From the NCBI RefSeq assembly GCF_900460535.1, contig NZ_UHIL01000002.1, positions 1,054,001 to 1,118,000 on the forward strand: a stretch of DNA of 64,000 nt, in the 5' to 3' direction. Made by a program: the position numbers and the translations under genes. The DNA comes from Vibrio parahaemolyticus (GTDB taxonomy: Bacteria; Pseudomonadota; Gammaproteobacteria; Enterobacterales; Vibrionaceae). The notes under the pieces are model-generated. The model was given only the letters and a program-made list of their open reading frames with translations, was not told the DNA's origin and searched no databases. Below are positions 49,332-58,409 of this stretch, one piece after another; within the stretch, counting starts at the first letter, position 1, and every line of letters starts with the position of its first letter.

Positions 49332-50348
49332 TTATGTTCTTGATCTTTTAGTGAGGTACATCATTTGGTCAGCATGTTGAATTAAGGAATCGCTACAGCT
49401 TCCTTCATGAGGAAAGCGAGCCATACCAACACTTAAACCGATGTGAACGTTTTGAAAATGGATAAAAATGGGTGCACTGCATGCGTGATGCAGCAAAGAC
49501 TGAAACTGTTCTAACTCCTTGGTGTCTTCGATGTTTGGCAGGCACAGAATAAACTCATCGCCTCCGATGCGTGTCGCGAACTGGCCGTCGTCTAACAGAT
49601 GCAAAATACGTTGGGCGGTGATCTGCAACACCTTATCTCCGGCGTCGTGACCAAATTCATCATTCACGGCTTTAAAGCCATCAAGATCGATGTACAACAG
49701 AGTAAACGGTTGGGCACGTTGAATCTGTTGTTCGATCAGTTGATTACCTTTAAAGCGGGAATAGCACCCAGTGAGCTCGTCGATTTCGAGCAATCGTTCA
49801 AGCTTTTCCACCTGTTCATATTGTGTTTGCCAAATGCCATGCCAATAACACTCGATAGAGCGTAGCCCTTTGTAAATAAACAGGTTGAACAAAAATAAAA
49901 ACGTACTTTGAATGAAAAATTCTTTTAAAGCGTGGAGTTTAAAAGGGTCATTCCCAGCCGTTATCAAATCAATGTAAAAGCAAAAAGTCATTGATAAGGC
50001 ATAGGTAAAGAACGACCAAAAAACACCGAACTCAACCATGGTCAAAAGTAGGTTGATCGTCACCAACGACGAAAAAAGAAAATGTCCGCCTAAGAAAAAG
50101 TACAGGTAAAAAGTGAGGGTGTAACCGAGGATTAGGGCAATGACGACAGATTGATGTTTTTGCTCGAGCGTGAAAGTTCGACTTGCCCAAAGGTAAGTAA
50201 AACAAGTGCTCGCGGATAACACGTAAGGAAGGTATACAACAAGATTAACCCCTCTGATTGCACAAGCGAATAGGGTAAAAATAATCCCCAAACTTGTAGA
50301 GCGCATGTAGTAGCGCGTAAAAATTTTGGTGAACTGCGTTCTGTCCAT
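49332..50348 (-). CDS. Membrane-bound diguanylate cyclase (GGDEF)
   Basis: This 338-residue enzyme makes c-di-GMP from two GTP. The N-terminal half has about five or six membrane helices, with no recognisable named sensor domain. The C-terminal GGDEF domain starts near LEIDELTGCYSRFKGNQ and has the intact RIGGDEFILCLP active site. The product-inhibition I-site RxxD, expected five residues before GGDEF, is missing (DDGQ instead), so it may not be feedback-inhibited. The start is the ATG; the open frame extends eight codons from a TTG. It lies 65 bases upstream of the XRE/VpsT-like pair on the same strand. Confidence 0.93.
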   Translation of the reverse strand: MDRTQFTKIFTRYYMRSTSLGIIFTLFACAIRGVNLVVYLPYVLSASTCFTYLWASRTFTLEQKHQSVVIALILGYTLTFYLYFFLGGHFLFSSLVTINLLLTMVEFGVFWSFFTYALSMTFCFYIDLITAGNDPFKLHALKEFFIQSTFLFLFNLFIYKGLRSIECYWHGIWQTQYEQVEKLERLLEIDELTGCYSRFKGNQLIEQQIQRAQPFTLLYIDLDGFKAVNDEFGHDAGDKVLQITAQRILHLLDDGQFATRIGGDEFILCLPNIEDTKELEQFQSLLHHACSAPIFIHFQNVHIGLSVGMARFPHEGSCSDSLIQHADQMMYLTKRSRT

Positions 50349-50719
50349 CGTTATGTCTCTTAGGAACAGCAAATAATGGGCAGTCAGGGAGAGAAGTCTG
50401 TATGGACTGAGTGTGAATGGAGGACGGGAGAAACACAGAAAGTGCGCCGTTTAGGTTGGGAAATGCTGGGCGCATATGCTTTCTCGGGCGTTGTTCTCGT
50501 CTGCATGCGACACTGCATTTCATAAAGTTGCTCGATACCTACTGCCGTTTTTATAAACTATTCTATGAGGCAGCATGGCATAAAACTATACGGTTTTCGG
50601 GAAAATGCTCCGATCTCAATATGTCCGCATAAAAAGTAGGTTAAAAGCCAATTTATTGAATAAAAGCTAAAACTTAAGTGTTAGGTAGGTTGAGATAAAT
50701 GGTCTTAAAGTTAAGGTTT
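50349..50719. other. Intergenic region without recognised gene
   Basis: No gene is supported in this stretch, which lies upstream of the diguanylate cyclase gene and downstream of the small membrane-protein gene. Open frames on both strands lack ribosome sites. It probably holds the promoter of the cyclase operon. Confidence 0.5.
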
Positions 50720-50974
50720 TTACCTAAGCTTTTGATGAACGCGGTAGCCAACAACGTAGCCAATGTAGAATAACGCAGCGAGCGTAATGAATGCTGTGAC
50801 GTAGGCAAAAATGCTATTCAGCCCTAGCCCGAAAGCCAGTGTAAATGCGATGCCGTTCACTGCTTCTGCAGGCATCATGTACCAATCAGCATGAACGGAA
50901 GATCCGAATAGGAGAAATGTGCAAAGTAAAACGATCGTGCCGCCGAGCAAGCCGACCCATCTGCTGTTGTTCAT
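50720..50974 (-). CDS. Small membrane protein, 84 residues
   Basis: I do not recognise the family. The protein has two hydrophobic segments, at about residues 8-28 and 50-75, and a short basic C-terminus (RVHQKLR). The first segment could be a signal peptide (ending SSVHA) or a membrane helix. It is moderately conserved in appearance, with WYMMPAEAVNG between the segments. No strong ribosome site is seen. It is monocistronic and its role is unknown. Confidence 0.6.
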   Translation of the reverse strand: MNNSRWVGLLGGTIVLLCTFLLFGSSVHADWYMMPAEAVNGIAFTLAFGLGLNSIFAYVTAFITLAALFYIGYVVGYRVHQKLR

Positions 50975-51079
50975 GTTGTAATCTCAGGGGTTACCGAAGT
51001 AACGTAACAAAATATTTCAGAGCCGACATTATACAACCGAGAGAGGGTATAGGTGGTAGAAATATTTGCCTCACAAACT

Positions 51080-51106
51080 AAGAGGCCATCTAAGTGGCCT
51101 CTTTTT
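51080..51106. terminator. Intrinsic terminator
   Basis: AAGAGGCCA and TGGCCTCTT form a 9-bp stem around TCTAAG, followed by TTT. It is between the small membrane-protein gene and the end of RND operon 2, oriented best for the plus strand but able to act on the minus strand too. Confidence 0.7.
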
Positions 51107-51159
51107 AACCGATTTAACGGCATCCGTTATGATGCAAAGGTGTGAGGCTTGTAAGAAAC

Positions 51160-52662
51160 CTAACCTTTGGCATTCGTTTCGGGTTGTGCTTCTGGTTGTA
51201 GCGTCCAATCACCACCAAGTGATTTGTAGAGCGCAATCGTAGCTTGTGCGGTTTGCAACTTTGCCGCGACTTGCTGATCTTGCATCATGCGTTGCTGACG
51301 TTGCGCATCTAAAACCGATAAGTGATCAATCAAGCCTGCTCGGTACAGTGACTTGGCTTTGTTGACGGCGTTATTGGTGGCTTTCAATGCCTCATCGATT
51401 CGGCGCTGATTTTCTTGGCTGCGGCCATAAGTAAACAGCGTGGATTCGGTTTCTGCCAAAGCCGCCTCTACCGTATGTTGATAAGACAATGTCGCCGAAT
51501 CAAAACGCGCTTGGTTGATGGCTTCAATTGCCTCGCCACGCCCCCCATCGAACAAGTTCCAGCTTACGCCTGCCGCGCCCATCCAACCGAAAGAATCGCT
51601 ACTGAAAAGATCGTCAAAGCTTGACGCAGACAACCCCGGAGCGCCCGTCAAAAAGAACTTCGGATATTGATCAGCAACGCTTGCTGCTAACTCTTCATTG
51701 AGCGCGGCCATTTCGCGCTCGGCTAAGCGAATATCGGTACGACGTTTCAACAGATCAGAAGGTAAACCGACCGGCACCATGTCTTGCATGACAGGTACAC
51801 TATGTTGCTTAGACAGACGGATTTCGACTTGCGTTAGCGGCTCACCAAGCAATATTGCTAAACGATGTTTGTGCGCTTGTTGTGCAATTTCTAACTGCGG
51901 AACGAGCGATTCCATCGCCGCAAGTGTGGCCTTCGCTTGGGCTAAATCGAGATCAGAACTGTAGCCGCTGCGCACGACTTTTCCGACGAGGTCGAGTGTG
52001 CGTCGTTGATCTTCTAAGTTCGACTTTGCCAACTCAAGGCGCTCGCTTGCGCCTTGGTATTGCAAGTAGTTGTGAATCAAATCCGCCGTGATCACCGTGT
52101 TCAAGCCGCTTTGATAAATCTGAGCTTGTTCGAGACGAATTTGCGCCGCGTTTGCTTGGCGGTCAATGCGCCCAAACAGATCAGCCTCCCAAGCGATACT
52201 CGCGCCTGCAAATACGCCATCGTGCTGATTATCCATTAGGGTGACGTTACCAATTTGAGGTGGCAGACCCGACACGGAATCACTGAGTGGATTCAATATC
52301 GGACCGAGTGAAGAGTCATTTTTACTGAACTGATAGTTCATGTAACCCGCACCGAGACTAATTGTCGGCACCTTGAATGACTCCACCATGGTTTTATAGT
52401 TGTTGGCTATTTTCACCCGCTCGGCCGCCACTTTCAGCGGAATGTTTTGGCTCTGCATGTCTTCAACCATTTGATTCAACACCGGATCGTGAAACTTAGT
52501 CCACCAAAACTCAACGTGTTGTGAATCGGTACTCAACCCTGAATTTTCGGCGTTCAAGTAGGTTTCTGCCATGCTGGTGGTCGGTGCTTGGTAGTCGGGG
52601 CCCACTGCACAACCTGCTAAACTTAGGGCTAGAACGACAGGCGTTAGAATGAATTTTTTCAC
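51160..52662 (-). CDS. RND efflux outer-membrane channel lipoprotein (OprM/NodT family)
   Basis: This 500-residue lipoprotein has a signal ending in LAGC (Cys near residue 18), followed by AVGPDY, the usual start of mature OprM/NodT channels. It has the two TolC-like halves (for example LRRTDIRLAEREMAALNEELA-type helical segments, and ANAAQIRLEQAQIYQSGL). It forms the outer-membrane duct of a tripartite pump. Its ATG overlaps the stop codon of the permease gene by four bases, and it is the last gene of the operon adaptor-permease-channel. Confidence 0.92.
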   Translation of the reverse strand: MKKFILTPVVLALSLAGCAVGPDYQAPTTSMAETYLNAENSGLSTDSQHVEFWWTKFHDPVLNQMVEDMQSQNIPLKVAAERVKIANNYKTMVESFKVPTISLGAGYMNYQFSKNDSSLGPILNPLSDSVSGLPPQIGNVTLMDNQHDGVFAGASIAWEADLFGRIDRQANAAQIRLEQAQIYQSGLNTVITADLIHNYLQYQGASERLELAKSNLEDQRRTLDLVGKVVRSGYSSDLDLAQAKATLAAMESLVPQLEIAQQAHKHRLAILLGEPLTQVEIRLSKQHSVPVMQDMVPVGLPSDLLKRRTDIRLAEREMAALNEELAASVADQYPKFFLTGAPGLSASSFDDLFSSDSFGWMGAAGVSWNLFDGGRGEAIEAINQARFDSATLSYQHTVEAALAETESTLFTYGRSQENQRRIDEALKATNNAVNKAKSLYRAGLIDHLSVLDAQRQQRMMQDQQVAAKLQTAQATIALYKSLGGDWTLQPEAQPETNAKG

Positions 52663-55600
52663 GATGACGCCTCCTCTAGCTCAGCGTTGGTTTGTGTGGA
52701 TGGTGCTTTTTCTTTATAAGCAAGGCGATACAGCGCAGGCATGACAAACAGTGACAATATGGTTGCGGCCGCCAAGCCTCCGATGATGGTTGCCGCCATT
52801 TGGTCAAACAGCAGATCTGACAGCAGCGGGATCATGCCGAGCGCAGTCGTTAACGCACCCATAGAAATGGCCATAGTACGGTTGACCGTGGCTTCTTTGA
52901 TCGCGTCAGACAAGCTCTTGCCATTTGCGCGTTCGAGCTCAATTTGATCCATTAGTACGATGCCATTTTTGATGATCATCCCGGTCAGCGTGATGGCTCC
53001 GATCAGCGCCATAAAGCCAAATGGTTTATCGAATCCAAGCAGAGCAAACACAGCCCCTGATGCTGCCAGTGGTAGCGTTGCGAGGATGATGATTGGCTGC
53101 TTAAAGCCGTTGAACATCGCGACTAAAATGATCACCATGATCAGCATTGCTTTTGGTTGCTGCTTCATGATGTCGGTGACCGCTTTGTCTTCATCGTAAT
53201 ATTCGCCGCCCCATTTCATGCTGTAACCCGCCGGAAGTTGGATAGCTTCAACCTGATCTTTAATGGCATTTCTTACATTCGCTGGCGTGGAGTCTCGACT
53301 CACACCCGCTTGAACCGTGATGGTTTTCACGCGGTCGCGTCGCCAAATCATGCTCTCTTCGGTAACCAGTTCGAATCCATCCACCACTTGACCAAGCGGA
53401 ACGCTGTTAAAGCCAAGTAGCGAGCGCACAGGTAGCGTTTCTAGTGACGCCATGTTTTGCGATGTGCCACGTAACTGAATTGAAATCAACTCATCATTCA
53501 GGTTCATTTGTCCAAGCGGCATGCCGTCTGATGCACGTTTTAGCGCGAAAGCGACATCGGCGCGGGTAATGCCTGCTTGACGCATTTTGTCTTGGTTTAG
53601 AATCGGCTTGAGCACTTTGCTTTCTTGGCGCCAATCATCGCGAATGTATTTTGCATCTGGGTTTGAAGCAAAAATCGCTTTCGCTTCTGCCGCTAGTTGA
53701 TGTAGTACGGTTTCATCCGGACCAGAAAAACGCACCTCAACCGCGAACTTATCTTTGGTTGCCAGCTTAAGCGCTCGGAAGCGAGGTTCGGCATCCGGAA
53801 ACGCCTCTTTCAGCCAATCGTCTCCACGCGTTACCAAGTGACTGATGCTCTCGTAGTCTTTGGTGTTGATCAGAATCTGACCGTAGGCAGGGTCGAGCGG
53901 CTCAGGCTCTACCGTTACCGAGAAGCGAGGTGCACTGGTGCCGACATAGCTAGAGATACTTTCCACTTCTGGTTGTGCGACCAACCATTCTTCAACTTTG
54001 CGCATGTCTGCCGAGGTTTGTTCAATCTTGGCACCATTGGGTAGCCAGTAATCGAGAAACACAATTGAGCGATCCGACTGAGGAATAAAGTTCACGGCCA
54101 CATACGGGATTGCCACGGCGGTGACTAAAATCAACGGAACCAAAGCGGCTAATGCTTTACGCGGGTTGTCCACCGTCCAGAATACCAACTGTTTATAACG
54201 GCTCGGTTTAGTCTCTTCGTTGTTAGCTTTTGGCTTGATGAACATCCACGCCATTAATACCGTAAACGTCATCGCGACGATCCATGAAAGCAACAGTGAT
54301 GACGCCACAATGTAGAACACAGAGCTCGCAAACTCGGCGGAGTCGGTTTTGGAGAACAACACTGGGCTTGCGCCCATAATCGCGATGACAGTTGCGCCTA
54401 AAAGTGGCACAGCGGTTTCTTTGACGGAATCAATCGCGGCGCGAGTTCGCTCGATACCTTTGTTGAGCTTGGCGATCATCATATCTGTGATCACAATGGC
54501 GTTATCCACCAACATGCCCAGTGCGAGGATAAACGTACCTAGCGAGACACGGTGCAAATCGATGCTGGCGATGTTCATGTATACAAGCGTGAGCAAAATC
54601 GTCAGGAGCAAGCTTGCGCCAACGATGGTTGCACTTTTAAAGCCCATGAAGACCAACAACACCACAAAAACAATCGCGACACTTTCAAGCAGGTTGCCAA
54701 CAAAGTCGTCGATAGACTTTTGTACTTCTTCAGGTTGATAAGCAACGGTCGAGATGTCGACACCCAGCGGCAGTGATGCTTGGTAGTTAGCGACGATGTC
54801 TTGAATCGTATCGCCAAGTGACACCACGTTAATGCCTTGAACTGGGCTCACCGCCAAAGTCACAGCGGGCTCTCCGTTGTAGCGGTTTTCTGCCAATGCT
54901 GGTGTTTGATAACCCATGGTGATGTCGGCGATGTCACCAAGACGAATCAACCCCGAGCCAAACTCGCCGGTGCCACCATTGATGATTAAATTGCGAATGT
55001 CTTCTAGAGACTGAAACTCACTGGTTTGCGCAATACGAATACGCTCTGTACCTGCATCGAATTTTCCCGCTTCGAACGTGCTGTTTTGTGTGCTCAGTTG
55101 GTTCCAAACTTGTGCGATCGACAAACCATATTGAGCCAAGCGCTCGTCTGGCATATCGATATGTACAACGCGAGGTTGAATGCCGTGTAGCTCGATCTTT
55201 TTGATGCCGTCGACGGCTTTGATTTGGCGTTGCAGCTCTTCGGCGTAGCGACGCAACTCTTCTGGCGCAGCATCTGTGCTGTGGATAGAGAAAAGCATGC
55301 CGTAGACTTCAGAGAACTCGTCTTGTACTACGCTGATCTGCGCGCTGGAAGGCAGCTGCAGTTTTACATCGTCCACTTTGCGTCTCAATAAGTCCCATTC
55401 CTGCGGAAGTGCTTTGGAATTAAGGCTCTCTTTGAGGTCAACAAAGACCATAGACAAACCTGGGCGAGACAATGAGCGCAAGCGATCCAACTCCGCCATT
55501 TCCTGCAATTTGGTTTCCACGGTATCGGTGACTTGGTGCTCGACTTCTTCGGCAGACGCACCCGGATAAAGGGTCACGACTACCGCAGTTTTTACTGTAA

Positions 55601-55721
55601 AGCTCGGGTCTTCCAACTTGCCTAAGTCGAAGTAAGAATAGATGCCAGCGATCACGCTCAATACGATAAAGAACAGAACGAACTTACGTTGGCGAATCGC
55701 GAATTCAGCTAAATTGATCAT
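52659..55721 (-). CDS. RND efflux permease, AcrB/HAE1-like (system 2)
   Basis: This 1020-residue proton antiporter has the two large periplasmic loops and twelve helices of RND pumps. The helix 4 relay has Asp-Asn (GMLVDNAIVI) instead of the Asp-Asp of AcrB, while the helix 10 Lys is retained (GMIIKNGIVL), the opposite pattern to the first pump in this window. A divergence this size shows the two pumps are not recent copies. It forms a complete tripartite operon with its own adaptor and channel. Substrates are unknown. Confidence 0.92.
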   Translation of the reverse strand: MINLAEFAIRQRKFVLFFIVLSVIAGIYSYFDLGKLEDPSFTVKTAVVVTLYPGASAEEVEHQVTDTVETKLQEMAELDRLRSLSRPGLSMVFVDLKESLNSKALPQEWDLLRRKVDDVKLQLPSSAQISVVQDEFSEVYGMLFSIHSTDAAPEELRRYAEELQRQIKAVDGIKKIELHGIQPRVVHIDMPDERLAQYGLSIAQVWNQLSTQNSTFEAGKFDAGTERIRIAQTSEFQSLEDIRNLIINGGTGEFGSGLIRLGDIADITMGYQTPALAENRYNGEPAVTLAVSPVQGINVVSLGDTIQDIVANYQASLPLGVDISTVAYQPEEVQKSIDDFVGNLLESVAIVFVVLLVFMGFKSATIVGASLLLTILLTLVYMNIASIDLHRVSLGTFILALGMLVDNAIVITDMMIAKLNKGIERTRAAIDSVKETAVPLLGATVIAIMGASPVLFSKTDSAEFASSVFYIVASSLLLSWIVAMTFTVLMAWMFIKPKANNEETKPSRYKQLVFWTVDNPRKALAALVPLILVTAVAIPYVAVNFIPQSDRSIVFLDYWLPNGAKIEQTSADMRKVEEWLVAQPEVESISSYVGTSAPRFSVTVEPEPLDPAYGQILINTKDYESISHLVTRGDDWLKEAFPDAEPRFRALKLATKDKFAVEVRFSGPDETVLHQLAAEAKAIFASNPDAKYIRDDWRQESKVLKPILNQDKMRQAGITRADVAFALKRASDGMPLGQMNLNDELISIQLRGTSQNMASLETLPVRSLLGFNSVPLGQVVDGFELVTEESMIWRRDRVKTITVQAGVSRDSTPANVRNAIKDQVEAIQLPAGYSMKWGGEYYDEDKAVTDIMKQQPKAMLIMVIILVAMFNGFKQPIIILATLPLAASGAVFALLGFDKPFGFMALIGAITLTGMIIKNGIVLMDQIELERANGKSLSDAIKEATVNRTMAISMGALTTALGMIPLLSDLLFDQMAATIIGGLAAATILSLFVMPALYRLAYKEKAPSTQTNAELEEASS

Positions 55722-55731
55722 GGATTCGCAC

Positions 55732-56814
55732 CTACAACGTCTTGATGGTCAGGTTTGGGGCGGCATCGCCCTCGCTCAGATAATGGCTACCGCTGATCAC
55801 CACATAATCGCCTTGCTCAAAACTTCCGGTCACACACGCTTGGTATGCGTCGATAGAGTCAAGGTTGACCGGCTCTGAATGAATAACCGCATCACGAACC
55901 ACATTCACGTGCAGAGTTTGTTTCTCACCCAAAATTGCAGAGTAAGGAAAGCAATGGCTTGAGTGACTGGTGTTGAGCGCGGTATTAACCGTGACTGCTT
56001 TACCGTTGAATAGCGCACTGGAAATCGAATCGATGTCTAGCGTGACGGTATAGGTTTGTTTGAGCAAGTGTTTCTTCGGCGCGATTTCTGCCACGGTTGC
56101 TCGGTAGGATTGCTCCGAATCATACCAAGTCAACGATGCTGGCTGACCTAGTGCGAATTGCGTAATCATATTTTCCGGTACGTCGATGTCGACTTCCCAG
56201 CTGTCTTCTTGCTGAATTGACACAACACTGCCGCCCGGCAAGGTTTGTTCATGTGGATCAACAGAAACGTCGGCAACAATGCCAGTGAATGGTGCACGTA
56301 GAGTGGCGTAACGTAGGGCATCTTTTGCACGTTGGATGTTTTTCTCAACCACTTTGACGGCAGAGAGGCTACGTTCGTAGCTGCTGATGGCTCGGTCTAA
56401 GTTTACGCTGGCAATGGCATCATCAGAAGTCGCTTGTTTTACGCGCTTTAACTCGGCTTTCGCGAGTTTGTGGGCTGATTGCGCTTCTAACATGCGCGCT
56501 TGTAATTCTTCTAGTGAGACTTGGTAGTCGTGCTTGTCTAGCGTGGCAATGACTTGGCCTTTTTCTACCACGCTGCCTTTATTTACGAACACGCTTTCCA
56601 CGGTGCCGGGTACACGAAAAGAGAGTGAGGCGGTTTCTTTTGCTTTTACGATCCCGCTGAATGATTTATTGAGTTCTTCATTCCTTTCGTTGACTTCAAT
56701 CACTTGAACGGGTCTGGATGCGCTTGGCTCCTCAACCTGAGGTTGAGCTTGATTACAGCCGAGTAGAGAGAGCGCGATAGTGCTCAGCGCAGCGGTTTTG
56801 ATTTGATGATTCAT
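55732..56814 (-). CDS. RND efflux periplasmic adaptor lipoprotein
   Basis: This 360-residue membrane-fusion protein has a lipoprotein signal ending LLGC (Cys near residue 20), so it is anchored in the inner membrane by lipid. The lipoyl halves are SFRVPGTVESVFVNKGSVVEKGQ and the later LRAPFTGIVADVSVDPHEQ-type segment, flanking a helical hairpin. GGAG lies seven bases before the chosen start; the open frame extends 13 codons upstream. It is the first gene of the three-gene pump operon, and a 20-bp palindrome lies in its promoter region. Confidence 0.9.
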   Translation of the reverse strand: MNHQIKTAALSTIALSLLGCNQAQPQVEEPSASRPVQVIEVNERNEELNKSFSGIVKAKETASLSFRVPGTVESVFVNKGSVVEKGQVIATLDKHDYQVSLEELQARMLEAQSAHKLAKAELKRVKQATSDDAIASVNLDRAISSYERSLSAVKVVEKNIQRAKDALRYATLRAPFTGIVADVSVDPHEQTLPGGSVVSIQQEDSWEVDIDVPENMITQFALGQPASLTWYDSEQSYRATVAEIAPKKHLLKQTYTVTLDIDSISSALFNGKAVTVNTALNTSHSSHCFPYSAILGEKQTLHVNVVRDAVIHSEPVNLDSIDAYQACVTGSFEQGDYVVISGSHYLSEGDAAPNLTIKTL

Positions 56815-56865
56815 AAGATGGCTCCATAATTTCGGCGCCATCTTATAATTCACAGATGTTCAGAT

Positions 56866-56885
56866 AATCATGCGTGCGCATGATT
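56866..56885. promoter_or_regulatory. 20-bp palindrome in the promoter of RND operon 2
   Basis: AATCATGCG-TG-CGCATGATT is a perfect palindrome with 9-bp arms. On the minus strand it lies between a possible -35 (TTGAAT) and -10 (TATCTG), 52 bases before the adaptor start. A TetR- or MerR-type regulator would fit the geometry; none is adjacent. Confidence 0.65.
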
Positions 56886-56918
56886 CAATGTCACAAATTT
56901 TATGACAATAAATGCAAA

Positions 56919-57800
56919 CTACAAAAGCTTTGGGATTTTATTGCACAAATGTTCAATAAGTAACCGGCTAGCTTGGTTCAGCGTTTTCGGTTGAGGATAG
57001 AGTAACCACCCCGTTTCTTCTGTGACAGCATATTGAGACAATACTTGCACCAATGCACCGGATTCGAGCTCATTTTTTACCAACAGTTTTGGGATATAGC
57101 TGATGCCGCGGTCAAGCACTGTGGAGCTTTTAATAAAGCCGATGTTGTTGGAAATGAGTTTTGGTTTGAGCGCTACGTTTTGTTCCTGAAAATGCCAAAG
57201 GTTGTCGACATTGCCATTTGGCCAACGAAAACAAATGCACTGATGATCGCTCAACTCTTCTAATGTGGCGGGCGTGCCGTGAGTTTGAAGATAGTTCGGT
57301 GAGGCAACGACACATCGGTCTAGCGTTAAGATCTTTCTCGCGACAATGTCTGAATCAAACAGCATGCCGCCGTGCAGCGCGATGTCCAACCCCTGCTGAA
57401 ACATATCAATAAAGCCATTGTTGATATTGCGAATGTCGAGTTCAACCTGCGGGTATTGATCCTGAAATTCAAACAAAATGGGTTGAAGATGTTCATAGGT
57501 TTCTGGCAGAAGGCCAAGTTTGATTTTTCCTCTGACCTCGATGCTTTCGTTACTGGCTTGCTGGTTTGCCGAATCAAGCAAGGTGAGTACTTTTTGTAGA
57601 TCTTGGTAGTAGGCATCGCCTTTGTTTGTCAGCGAAAGGCTGCGAGTGGTGCGGTGAAAAAGCTGCGTTCCGAGGTAACGTTCCAGTTCTCCAATGCGTC
57701 GACTAACATTTGCTCGTGGCAAGTCCAAAGCATTGGCTGCCGCTGTAAAGCTGCCAAGTTGGACGACTTTGGTGAACAGTTTTAGATCGTCAATTTTCAC
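56919..57800 (-). CDS. LysR-family regulator beside RND operon 2
   Basis: This 293-residue LysR protein has the winged helix at residues about 1-60 (LGSFTAAANALDLPRANVSR) and an effector domain of the aminobenzoate/DhaR-like group (CrgA branch). The start is GTG. It lies upstream of the efflux operon on the same strand, 104 bases from the adaptor start, with a palindrome between. It may regulate the pump, although the palindrome is not the T-N11-A type usual for LysR. Autoregulation is possible. Confidence 0.87.
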   Translation of the reverse strand: MKIDDLKLFTKVVQLGSFTAAANALDLPRANVSRRIGELERYLGTQLFHRTTRSLSLTNKGDAYYQDLQKVLTLLDSANQQASNESIEVRGKIKLGLLPETYEHLQPILFEFQDQYPQVELDIRNINNGFIDMFQQGLDIALHGGMLFDSDIVARKILTLDRCVVASPNYLQTHGTPATLEELSDHQCICFRWPNGNVDNLWHFQEQNVALKPKLISNNIGFIKSSTVLDRGISYIPKLLVKNELESGALVQVLSQYAVTEETGWLLYPQPKTLNQASRLLIEHLCNKIPKLL

Positions 57801-57912
57801 TCTTGAACTCCATACTCTTTGAGTGCCGTGCTAAACCCTGACACTCTAGAGTATTGATGTGTGGTATACAAAACTTATTATTAATTATCGAAATATAAAT
57901 AAGGACTTCAAC

Positions 57913-58272
57913 ATGTTGAGATTTATACAGCGTCGCCGCATTAAGAAAGTGATTAAGCTAATGAGTACCAGATTGATAGTGGGATACGGCAGTCGTGAGT
58001 ACTTTTCCGTCGGTCAGGTAAAGACGAGCACCGGCGAGTTAAGCGCGTGCCAACAAAAAATTGCGTTGGCGTTGTATGCGAATCCGCAAGATCTTGATTT
58101 GGAAAATCAACCAGAGTTGCAAGCCATCCGCTCTGATGTGGCGCATGACTTCTTCTCTGGTGTCGATTATACCGCTCAAGATGTGCTTCATTTATTCGGA
58201 GCTGGTGGCTGGAAAGGCGGCCGAATGGAAGATGGAATGTCTCATCATTTTGGTATGCACAGTCATTATTAA
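57913..58272 (+). CDS. Small protein of DUF6559-like type
   Basis: This 119-residue soluble protein starts with a very basic segment (MLRFIQRRRIKKVIKLM), continues with GYGSREYFSVGQVKTS and a helical segment (LSACQQKIALALYANPQDL), and ends Gly/His-rich (GGWKGGRMEDGMSHHFGMH). It resembles proteins grouped as DUF6559, but I am not certain. The role is unknown; the basic N-terminus could bind nucleic acid or membrane lipid. AAGGA lies seven bases before the ATG. It is divergent from the LysR gene. Confidence 0.68.
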   Translation: MLRFIQRRRIKKVIKLMSTRLIVGYGSREYFSVGQVKTSTGELSACQQKIALALYANPQDLDLENQPELQAIRSDVAHDFFSGVDYTAQDVLHLFGAGGWKGGRMEDGMSHHFGMHSHY

Positions 58273-58409
58273 AAACACGCGTTAATTTTATAAATTCGAT
58301 AAATATTTTTGCTGTTAAAGATTAATTAAATTTTCTTTCAATTGGGTAACAATTACCTAATTATGCACCCGAATCCCAGCGCGTCGCTGGACTGGTTGGA
58401 TCGCATACC

